This document shows positions 56,101-64,000 of a stretch of DNA of 64,000 nucleotides, one piece after another. The notes beneath the pieces are model-generated. The model saw only the letters and a program-made list of their open reading frames with translations, searched no databases and was not told the origin of the DNA. Source of the DNA: Pocillopora verrucosa (Eukaryota; Cnidaria; Anthozoa; Scleractinia; Pocilloporidae); contig NC_089312.1 in NCBI RefSeq assembly GCF_036669915.1, forward strand, positions 18,172,317-18,236,316, written 5' to 3'. The position numbers and the translations under genes are program-made. Each line of letters opens with the position of its first letter. Position 1 is the first letter of the stretch.

Positions 56101-58392
56101 TTTGAATTATGGTTATTTTGTTGGAGACTGGAACTTAAAATTAATGTTAAGCGGTTGTGGTTGAGCTGGTGAGATCTTTTGTGGAAAACTTTCTGAGTGA
56201 TGACGGATAATTATCTTGAAGCGAAAACATTGAGCATAATAAGTTAAAAAATAATAACTAGGATACACTTCTGCATTTTATTTCTGAGTAAACTGTTGCC
56301 GTTTCCATGTGACTTTTATGAAATAAGTGCAATTTACCAAGATTAGTTTCACTGGCAAATATCCTAAACAGCCTCTGTGACAAACTCATAATCTCCTCCT
56401 CTGTTTATTCATATTATTTTTGAAAATGAACGTCATATTTTTTTGTTATCAAGTTTCACGAAAAATCATCTGCACACGCAAAGCCGCAACATTGTCAAAA
56501 GCTGAGATACTTCAGGGTCAAATATGCAATGAATTTCCATTGCAAATAAAAGGTCAAATCGGTGTCACACACCAAGCAGAACCCTTGAAATAATTGTCAA
56601 TAAAACCAAGAAAGATGAATCAAGATGATATAAACAGATAGAGAGTAGCTGATTTAGCAAAACCACGACACGGGAATCAAGACAGGGTTATCTCAATTTG
56701 ACTAAATCTGTAAACAAGAATAGGTGCACTGTTCAAACAAGATCGATGGCAGGATCATAGTCAAATAAATGGCTTCATTGGCTGTCGATGCTCTACATTT
56801 GTACAAAAGGATATTTAAACTTAACTCGTTTGTCCAAGGATGGAACGATTACTCGCTTTCTATAATCCCGGAAAAGATAAAACCAAAGTAAGATACGGTC
56901 GTTCCGCATTTCAAGAACCGGTGAGTATCGAGCGAATGTTAGATTGGTACTTCGAATTGCCCATAACAGAATGACAAACAAACAGTTTAAAGTTTTCCTT
57001 GGAACGTTAAACGGAAATAATTCTTTTAAAACACACTTTAAACACACTTTATTTTTCTTTTTCTTACAAAATAATTTAGATTATGTTGACCCGCAGATAG
57101 CAAATTTGCTATTCGAGGTGGGTCAATCATCAACAAACATTATTTACAATATATAAAGAAAATTAAAAACTAAATAGTTAGATATTGTTAAATTATAAAG
57201 AGAAGCATAACTGGTAAATACATCAATAGTTGTTCAATAAAGTATAGAAGCAAATAAATTAGTACTGAAAGCAATCGGATCAATTTGTTTTAATTATGCA
57301 GTCCTTAAGTTTAGAGGAGATCTTTTCAACATCAAGATATGAATCTTCATTATCTAGTATCTGAAATAAAGACGTTTTTATTTGTTTATTAAAGGAATGT
57401 TTTGATAACGTTTTGAATTCTTTCGGTATCTTATTCCAAATTTTGACACCAACACGCGAGAAAGCCTTTTTTTGTAGGTTAAGTCTAGAGTACTTTGTAC
57501 TAAAGAGCTGAGATTTGGATGATCGAGTATTGTAGGTATGAATATGAGATGTTTTAGTAAATAGTTTCAAAATATTAATGGGAGCCCTCTGGTTGTGCAC
57601 GTCAAACATAAGTTTACTTACGGCTTCATAATATAGGAACGTAACAGGCAGAATTTTTGCTTTGGCAAATAAAGGGATGGCATGCTCTCTTCGATCGGTG
57701 AAATAGATTAAGCGCAAAACTCGCTTTTGAAGAACTAAAATCTTGTTTAAATAAGCATTTGACGCATTGCCCCAGGCAAGGAGTCCATAAGTTATATAAA
57801 ACGGATAAGCAAACCGTTTAAACGTTTTTGCTTCAGTCTTAAACGGATGCAAACTTTCTTAAACGGATGAGCAAACCATTTCAACGCTTTCATGAACCGT
57901 TTAGACGGATTTAAACGGATAGCAAACGGTTTCGCAGTTTAAACGGGAAAGCGTTAGTGTCCGTTTTCCCATGGAGGGTCACAATTACAGACTACTTCAC
58001 TTACGCTGCCGTTTTTCCTGACCCGGTCATGGCTCTCGCTAAAATATCCTTGCCTTCCAAGGCCAAAGGTATGGCCTTCTCCTATAGAATAAGAGTCTAT
58101 TGTTAAGAGAATTGTCCCTGAAGAATAAAAGCAAAATGGAACAAGACAAAATGCCTGCTCGTTACTTATGAAGATTTTAAACATATTGTATACAAAAAGC
58201 ACTAACCTGGATCAGTGAAGGTTGTGACCAATTTAGCTTGGCAATCGCCTTATAAAACAAAACAGAAGAAACCGTAAGGATATAAATACAACTGGCTCCT
58301 TATAAAATCGCGAAAATATTTGTAACCTTGACCAATCGATCGTCTAAACCCATTTCATGAAAAGAGCTACTTTCTTCAACCTGATCCGCCAT
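44164..58392 (-). CDS. DDX56: DEAD-box RNA helicase DDX56 (nucleolar)
   Basis: Twenty-six minus-strand exons join with consistent phase to 554 residues (human about 547). The outer exons are 58392-58327 and 44190-44164. Exons between, lower coordinates first: 44869-44931, 45711-45808, 45887-45992, 46373-46431, 46607-46637, 46983-47044, 47183-47286, 47943-48009, 48729-48778, 49284-49302, 49734-49825, 50810-50881, 51040-51093, 51210-51260, 51715-51779, 52484-52522, 52961-53012, 53127-53224, 54329-54401, 55376-55446, 55658-55741, 55838-55880, 58005-58081 and 58207-58248. Helicase motifs are GSGKT (56-60), PTKELA, DEAD (166-169), SAT (197-199) and HRVGR (368-372). [17 protein letters not shown]-like and [15 protein letters not shown] segments identify the DDX56/Dbp9 branch. 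A basic C-terminus (KSSRKRRRP, about 503-511) fits nucleolar targeting. It should act in 60S ribosome assembly. Confidence 0.95.
44350..44525. repeat. Imperfect tandem duplication
   Basis: GACAAACCCATGACCTTTCG and GACAAACCTACTACCTTTCG head two units of about 110 bp. CGAATACTCTGCATCTTATC is repeated three times with variation. It is in the last DDX56 intron. Confidence 0.6.
45080..45285. repeat. Interspersed repeat family A copy (reverse), half of an inverted pair
   Basis: It runs from ACCCTTTACACCCTAACATC and CATATTCTCCATACTGTTCT to TCTTAGGGGCAAAAGGGTTA. The next copy, about 50 bp away, points the other way. It is in a DDX56 intron. Confidence 0.75.
45337..45538. repeat. Interspersed repeat family A copy (forward), half of an inverted pair
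   Basis: It runs from TCAACCCCCTATGAGTGACT through CATCTAGCTTCTCCTTATAA and GAACAGTATGGAGAATGTG to TTAGGTTGTAAAGGGCT. With the 45080 copy it can form a long intronic hairpin. Confidence 0.75.
48220..48650. repeat. Diverged interspersed repeats in a DDX56 intron
   Basis: GGGATGCTAGTCCACTG (about 48232) and GGGATGCCAGTCCAGAG (about 48529) are related boxes. Between them GGATAACGCTATCC, TGGATAAATCGCTATCC and AGCGGATA form repeated palindromic blocks. The boundaries are unclear. Confidence 0.4.
49284..49302 (-). other. 19-nt microexon of DDX56
   Basis: The exon, CAAATGTTAAGAAAAAGAA, lies between GAACAG and GTGAGT. Without it the flanking exons (49734-49825, phase 1 out; 48729-48778, phase 2 in) cannot join in frame. 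With it they give [20 protein letters not shown], a lysine-rich insert at the position where human DDX56 also has a charged insert. Confidence 0.8.
49303..49733 (-). other. U12-type GT-AG intron of DDX56
   Basis: The donor is GTATCCTTTTT, a full match to the U12 GT-type consensus GTATCCTTT. A branch-site-like TCCTTTGAC ends 19 nt before the AG acceptor. The intron is 431 bp, in phase 1, and is followed directly by the 19-nt microexon. Confidence 0.75.
50259..50468. repeat. Interspersed repeat family A copy, reverse orientation
   Basis: It starts GACCCCTCAGACCCAAACAC with CATATTCTCCACACATTTCG and ends CACTCTAGGGGTCAAAGG. It is in a DDX56 intron and is more diverged than the others. Confidence 0.6.
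51966..52410 (-). mobile_element. 5'-truncated LINE tail in DDX56 intron
   Basis: On the minus strand the first part translates to [20 protein letters not shown] then a stop, the usual C-terminal wording of CR1/L2-like reverse-transcriptase proteins. A long AT-rich 3'UTR ends in an ATT/TTA simple-repeat tail at 51966-51990. It is in sense orientation with DDX56 and has no intact reverse transcriptase. Confidence 0.55.
57048..57795 (-). mobile_element. 5'-truncated non-LTR retrotransposon (reverse-transcriptase C-terminal part)
   Basis: The minus-strand frame 57795-57280 reads [38 protein letters not shown] and [12 protein letters not shown]. This is the conserved end of CR1/L2/Jockey-like ORF2 proteins that follows the reverse-transcriptase domain. 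The catalytic FADD region is absent. The 3'UTR carries a hairpin at 57087-57125. It lies in the third DDX56 intron, same orientation. The 3' boundary is uncertain. Confidence 0.7.
57087..57125. repeat. Hairpin in the LINE 3'UTR
   Basis: TGACCC and GGGTCA enclose a second perfect stem, ATAGCAAATTTGCTAT. Such 3' hairpins are used for template recognition in some LINEs. Confidence 0.6.
57796..57955. repeat. Cluster of AAACGGAT / GCAAACCGTTT motifs
   Basis: AAACGGATAAGCAAACCGTT, AAACGGATGAGCAAACCATT and AAACGGATAGCAAACGGTTT alternate on both strands, with further AAACGG and CCGTTT blocks between. The cluster directly abuts the truncated LINE and ends about 50 bp from a DDX56 exon. Confidence 0.6.
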
Positions 58393-58396
58393 GTTG
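58385..58396 (-). promoter_or_regulatory. TISU-like start context of DDX56
   Basis: CAACATGGCGGA around the ATG matches 11 of 12 positions of the SAASATGGCGGC consensus for initiation on very short leaders. Confidence 0.55.
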
Positions 58397-59362
58397 TTAT
58401 TTTTGCACGTGGGGCGAAATGTGAGCGCATGTAAACCACGGCAAAGGTTCTGCAACATACACAGGCAACATCGCGGGCTCCAATTCCATTTTCCACCTGT
58501 CGCTCAGGAGGGTCTTTCAATTAGTTTTACCAAACCGCAGCGAAGCTTTTAAGTCATACCTATAATAACAAATGACCTACACGTTTAAAAATCTTAGACA
58601 GGAAAAATTAACTGCAAATTAATTTTCTCTCGATGATTTTAGCAGAGCAAGGAAATCAACTTACAAACTTGGCGACTTATCAACTGTAAGGAGTATTATA
58701 CCGGATGTTCAATGTTTGAAGAAAAAAAAACGTGAAATTTTATTGACGAGATATTTCAGAAATTATTATTTGAGATCACTAGGAGGCACTTATTAAACCA
58801 ATCACTTTGAGAAGTTCATTTCGGCGAGATAAACAAACAGTGCGCGCATGGTTGATTTATCTCCCAAAAGATTACAATTAATTTAAAACTTCTCGTCATT
58901 GAGGAATTTCCATCAGTGACAGAAGTCGCAGGTAGCAAGATATAAAGCGGCGTGCATCTTTTAACATTTTAACGTCATAACGAGGAGCCTCGCGTCGTAA
59001 ATAGGTCTGAGGTTGCTATACAGACAGTAAGTCAGGTAAGTGAACGCATATTTCCATAGTTTTTTGTCTATGTTTATAAGTTACCTTTATTAGTCGTTAT
59101 ATTTGAACAAGTTAGCATCTGGCGATTTAGTATTAATTTTATTGATATTTCTTTTCGGCGTCATAAAACAAGAGCATAAACACTGACTCGGAAAATTGGC
59201 GTAGTTCAGAACTTGTGGGCAAATAAACCAACAATTGTACTGGGAATTCACGTTTGAAGAAGGAGCAAGTTGAGGAGCCACCACATGCGGGAAAGATGAA
59301 CTTGAAAAGGATCATTAGCATAGACGCTTCTGAAACTGACTTCAAGCGATAAGCGAGACAAA
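58393..59362. other. Divergent spacer between DDX56 and the ankyrin gene
   Basis: This 970-bp interval carries the promoters of both genes. A CAG with GTAAGT donor at about 59035 could end a leader exon of the plus-strand gene, but no clear acceptor before 59363 was picked. No coding sequence was seen. Confidence 0.45.
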
Positions 59363-62300
59363 ATGACGGCAAATGGAAAAGTAAATAAGAACAAGGTGAT
59401 TCCGGTTCAACTCGCGACAGAGGAAGATGAAACTGTTGAGGAGAATAGAGGAGCGCAAGCTTGTTCGCCTGAGAACGCTGAAGAAAAGGAAAGCCCTAAC
59501 TTATACAAAAAAGTACGTATGGTTTCTCCCTTGAAATCAGCTGGGCAAGCTAAGTTAAACGTGTCAAAATGGCGAAAGTATGCCAGGAGACGAGCCGATA
59601 TAGCAGCTTGGCGTGAGCATCAAAAAGCGCGAATCGACTTTCCGACAATCCGCGAAAGCCAAAGACAGAATCATCAACGTATAAACGCGGCGCAGTTGAG
59701 TGATTTGGAAGAACTAGTGGAAATAACCTCCATCCACCAGGGGCATAGGAAAGATGGCGGGGTTACGGCTGTGAGCTCACCCAGCCGGGCTTTGTTATAT
59801 TATTTTGCCAAGCTGGCCGCGTCAACTCGTGAAGAAGAGGTAATCGATTTGGAATTTGTAGAGACGCTTATTCAGAATGGCGCTTCCGTGAACACGGCGG
59901 ATCGTCATGGACAGACACTTATGCACGAGGCAGCAAGGCAGTGGGATTTGTCCGTTGCTAAGTTACTACTTGAACGAGGTAAGGGAGAAATAACTTGAAG
60001 GGTTTTGAACTCAGTGCATAATAGTCTGGTGGACTAACGTCTAAATTTTTAAATTGCTTTTAATCGTTAAAAATACTCGTAAACATGGGGAGGCAGATAT
60101 GTACAAGTCATTATTGGTTTTGCAAATATAGTCACGTCAGTAATTTTTATCTCAGTACTGCAATCACTTGTGGCTTTGGTTGAGGTAGCATTTTTCTTCT
60201 AAGCGCTCTTTATTTCAGACGCATTTTAATTAATTTCTGAAAATTTTAGGAAAGATTCTTCAAAAAAGCTGTTCTTACGAATGCACGTAACTATACATCT
60301 TCAGAGGGCTTCTATGTTATAGCGCGAGGAACGCCAAATATTTCCTTATTTGCATGGAGACAAAGAAAACAGTATTCGTGATGTACAAAGCACTGAAAGG
60401 GTGGACAGGATTTTCCTTTCTTATCGTGATCTTATCATTTATTCTAAGTAAATTGGAATTAGTCAAATGATAAGCTAACATATGATAGGAAATGAAAATT
60501 ATTACCACCGACTGTTTCTCATAAGCGTTGAGCGGAAAGAAATGCATAAACACTGGTACATTGTGGCATCTCAAATGATCCGAAACTGCCAAAACAATTC
60601 TTGACCGACCAGTAACTTAGAAATCTACGCTCTTTTAAAATGGTGTCAGATTTTAACTTCGCAGAGAAAATTTGCAAATTGCGCAGTAGGAATTATATAG
60701 TTCTAAAATTATTAGAGGTTTAGAACTACTTTTTGGGAGCAGATGTTCGAATACAACTCATGAAAAAATTGACATGGAGCAGTTTTAAATGTCTTTATTG
60801 TTTTAATACACTCTAGCTCACTTTATGGACTCACTTTGCATTTAGGCACCAATTGACCGTCACTTGCTTTTTGGCGCGATTTTTGCCGCGCAATAATTCA
60901 TTTCTTTCTTTCAGTCTAATTCAAACCTATGCGTAGTCTGTAGTTTTACAAAACATTCTTACTCCAAACTTTCCAAAGTAAACATTTACCTAGAACAGGT
61001 ACGGTTTGCTCCGTTTTTATTGCTTTTAGAAATTTGAATTTGCGTTTATCTCTTTTTTTCCATTTTCCTGAAATATTAATTACAAAAAAAACAAATTGTA
61101 TAGGTAGCCAGTTAAATGGCAGCTTCTAATAGGGTAAATAGAAAAACAAATTAGCACTTTTAAAAGCGTTGAAAACATAATCTGCAGGTAATCGCAGATG
61201 TCTTCGTTCTCACCAAAAATTTCTCAAGGGAAGTAAAAACAACAACAAAATATTACTCATGAAAAACTCATACCCATACTAATGATGGAATAGGGAAATA
61301 TTTGCTATGTATAGGAATTCCCTTAAATTCTCTGAACATTTTCACACAAACAACGTTTTCGTTTCATCAGGTTTTAAAGCGTATTATTTCAATAGCGTCG
61401 TGTCTCTAACGTCAGCCCGATATCGTTTAAGTCTCTAGCAAAGAAAATGTTTCAGAGAGGGTTTTATGATATTTATATATCAATTCACTTTGCACCTTGA
61501 ACATCACTGGGTTGTTCACTATGGTTTTTGTTTATGGCAATAGTCATTTACGGCTTCCGTCATATTGCACATAATCTACACATAACCTTACTTCAAAGTG
61601 AGCCGAACGAGCTACTCTGAGCATATAGTAACGTCCTCGTATTAAAACGTGCATCACCCTATAAAAGTAATTATATCTAAGAATACTTCGGCTAAAATTG
61701 ATTCTAAGAGCTGTTGTTCGATGATGGACCATAGGTTTGTTGAACACAAGGTCAACTTAACAAAAGTTTATAGCTTTTCCTAAGGGCAAGGCACAGGTAA
61801 ACTTAAGCTCGTCAAGGGCTTAAAATATGCGGTAGGGAATAGACGAGTGCTTTCTTTAATAATTGAAGATTTCCGAGCGCGCAAAGAAACCGAAATGGTC
61901 ACCTCCTTGTGTCGAACATTCAAATAAAGGAAGGCGTCTATGGTACTCAATTAAATTAAAAAACACCGCATAACTCGGCATGCAATCTAATGTGATTATT
62001 TTTAGTTTCATATCAGCTTTTTTATCCATTTTCTACAAAGTTCAGTTCATAATGCAAATTTATTTTGTTGCTTGGACACATTTTTGACTTCTCGTGCGAC
62101 GCGCCAAAGTTTGAAGGTATTAAACCTAAGACATGTCTTTGCTGAACTCAGCAGTATTTCAGTGGTGGATATGGAGACTATAGATGACAAAATAGATGCC
62201 TGGTACGTTGGACCAATTTAAAATTGAGGGTTGAAAGCAATCTTTGTAATTGGTCAAGAAATTTCACACCACTCTCTCAACCAATAAGATTGACACCAAT

Positions 62301-64000
62301 TACCACTTAGTGGCTTTTTTACTTTGAGCTTTCATTGGCTCATTAATATGAATCTTCGATTTTATTGGTTGCCTTGATCGCATTGGTTTGGGTTAGATTC
62401 ATGACACTCAATCGAAATCCGCTTCAGATTACAGGATCACCCCCAGAAGGTTATCCCACTCTTAGAGTAAAATAAGGTCTACACCCATAAGTTATATCAA
62501 GCACCAATAGCTCCTTTTTGATCATGACGGGGAAACTGTTCTGGACCTAGTGGGAGTGTTTTAAAATAAACGATGTATAACTTCCTACACAGGGGCATCT
62601 ATCAATCAAGCTGACAAATATGGCCGCACCCCTCTGCACGTGGCAGCCGCGGTGGACTATCCTGAGATGGTCCACTTCCTGGTGCAGCGAGGCGCAGACA
62701 TTCATGCTAAGACAGGCAAAGAACTACAGACACCCATACACTTTGCTGCACGCAACGATGCAACTTCCTCACTAAAGATGTTGATGAAATGTGGCGCTTG
62801 TATAACCGATAAGGATTTCAAACAGAGAACCGCTCTGCAGGTCTGCACTAATGACTGGAGACAATTTTCAATGTTGATCCGTTTTTGTAGAAAAAAAAAA
62901 TGTATATCGGTTGGTGGGTGCGCTATTATTGACACAATCTCACAAAGTTCGTGTCAAAAGTCAACATCAGTTGGTGCACCACCTACACTTTGATGTTCAC
63001 CGCAAGACGTCATGAGATTGTTACTTACTCTGGCAAACACAATGATAGGTTGGGAGATCTCATTCGCAAAGTGAGAATGAGAAAATAGTGGGAAGGGGAG
63101 AAAAGAAAAAAGAAATCTAGAGGAAATGCAAGGGGAAGGAAGGGGAGGGCTAAAATGTGTACCAACTGATTATGTCTGAAAGTTGCATTTTTGATGCGCA
63201 TCAGGAGAGTGGGTTTTATAAAAAATAATGTAAGAAAAAGATAAAAAGATTTTTTTCCACTGCGTTTTCAAGAATGAGTTCTTCGAATTTAACTGGCCAT
63301 CCACTTTCTCGTTAGGTCGCTGCCGAATTGGATCGCTCGGAAACAGCGAAATGTTTGGTAGAACGCTCAGCGGAGGCTAATGTGGCTGATGACAGCGGCA
63401 TGACAGCACTTGTCATGATGATCAGCAAGATGCCCAGTGTGGTAGGTGGTAACTGAACAAAACTGAACCAACTTTATCACTATGTATGATCAGAAAAAAA
63501 AAGAGAATGGTAAGTGGACCCATGTGATCTCAAAGTGAATATATGTAAGCTGCCACAAGAGCGGGAAAAATGCAAATGACCAAGCCACAATTGATTTTAG
63601 ATTTCGCATCTGGTTGGTTGAGAGGGTGTCGCAACTTTTCTGGACCGGGCATAGAGGATAGTGGAGCAGAAGGAATAAAATATCGTAGTAATTTCGACAC
63701 TCAATTAAAAATTGCATTTCCATGTAACTCGAGCGTGTTACCGTGAAGAGAGGGTAATACGATTCGACACAGTGTGTGAGTGTGTTTGTGTGTGTGTGTG
63801 TGAGAGAGAGGTGTCGGAGATAATGGTTTTATCCTTTCGGCCAAGGGCAACTCACTGAGACAATGATTGTTTTCTGTTGAATATTTTGACCCTAATTAAT
63901 TTGTTTGTGTATTTCTCGCGCAGGCTAAAGAAGCACTAAATCAGTTTTACTCCACCGATCGAGCAAATAGAAAACAATATTTCTATTTAAACTACCTTGA
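59363..64000 (+). CDS. Ankyrin-repeat protein, probably a TRPA/pyrexia-like channel (5' part)
   Basis: Four exons join in phase: 59363-59978, 62593-62840, 63316-63441 and 63924 to the right edge, giving about 355 residues before the window ends. The N-terminal 120 residues are charged and low in structure, with KWRKYARRRADIAAWREHQK. From about residue 145 there are four to five ankyrin repeats: HGQTLMHEAARQWDLSVAKL, YGRTPLHVAAAVDYPEMVHF, TPIHFAARNDATSSLKMLMK, RTALQVAAELDRSETAKCLV and GMTALVMMISKMPSVV. The last visible part, AKEALNQFYSTDRANRKQYF then YLNYL, resembles the linker after the ankyrin domain in invertebrate TRPA-type channels as I recall it. Membrane segments would lie beyond the edge, so channel identity is inference. 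The ATG at 59363 is the first in a long frame; an upstream leader exon is likely. Confidence 0.75.
63766..63810. repeat. (TG)n(AG)n microsatellite
   Basis: A GTGTGTGAGTGTGTTTGTG run passes into GAGAGAGAG. It lies in an intron of the ankyrin gene. Confidence 0.85.

Noticed and set aside
62841-62993. Continuation of the ankyrin frame to a stop
   Set aside because: It is past the donor at 62840; the repeat resumes at 63316 in phase.

Overview
The window is nuclear DNA of an animal, most likely an anthozoan cnidarian (stony coral or sea anemone). The reasons are AT-rich intron-rich genes, GT-AG introns with short exons, a metazoan gene set, and interspersed palindromic MITE-like and tRNA-SINE-like repeats of the kind I associate with hexacorals. 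The species is inference; no identification was run. Seven genes can be read by joining exons in consistent phase. Six are complete and one runs off the right edge.

Layout. 1-3700 holds one palindromic repeat and no recognisable gene. 4199-6779 (+) is a five-zinc-finger factor of the Glass family, with a probable non-coding leader exon ending at 3851. 7900-14575 (+) is an Abraxas (BRCA1-A/BRISC scaffold) gene of 10 exons ending in an SPxF motif. 17270-19262 (-) is mitochondrial ribosomal protein S18C and 19374-25540 (+) is ES1/GATD3. These two are head-to-head, with 111 bp between start codons. The last intron of ES1 looks like a U12-type AT-AC intron of 1855 bp and contains a degenerate minisatellite. 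29055-34834 (+) is a GH29 alpha-L-fucosidase of 8 coding exons. 34835-44163 is a long gene-poor stretch of repeats, with one weak candidate secreted peptide. 44164-58392 (-) is the nucleolar DEAD-box helicase DDX56 in 26 exons, including a 19-nt microexon preceded by a U12-type GT-AG intron. 59363 to the right edge (+) is the 5' part of an ankyrin-repeat gene, probably a TRPA/pyrexia-like channel.

The genes do not form a pathway. They are a mixture of housekeeping functions (mitochondrial translation, a mitochondrial GATase1-like protein, ribosome biogenesis, DNA-damage ubiquitin signalling, lysosomal glycan breakdown) and two sensory or neural candidates (Glass, TRP-like). DDX56, MRPS18C and ES1 share TISU/YY1-like start-codon contexts. 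Repeats fill introns and spacers: one palindromic MITE family (5 copies), two families with CCCTTTAA-type ends (9 and 3 copies), several unique inverted repeats including a perfect 52-bp palindrome, two 5'-truncated LINE tails inside DDX56 introns, and one tRNA-derived SINE. All gene models were made by eye from splice signals, phase and remembered family motifs.
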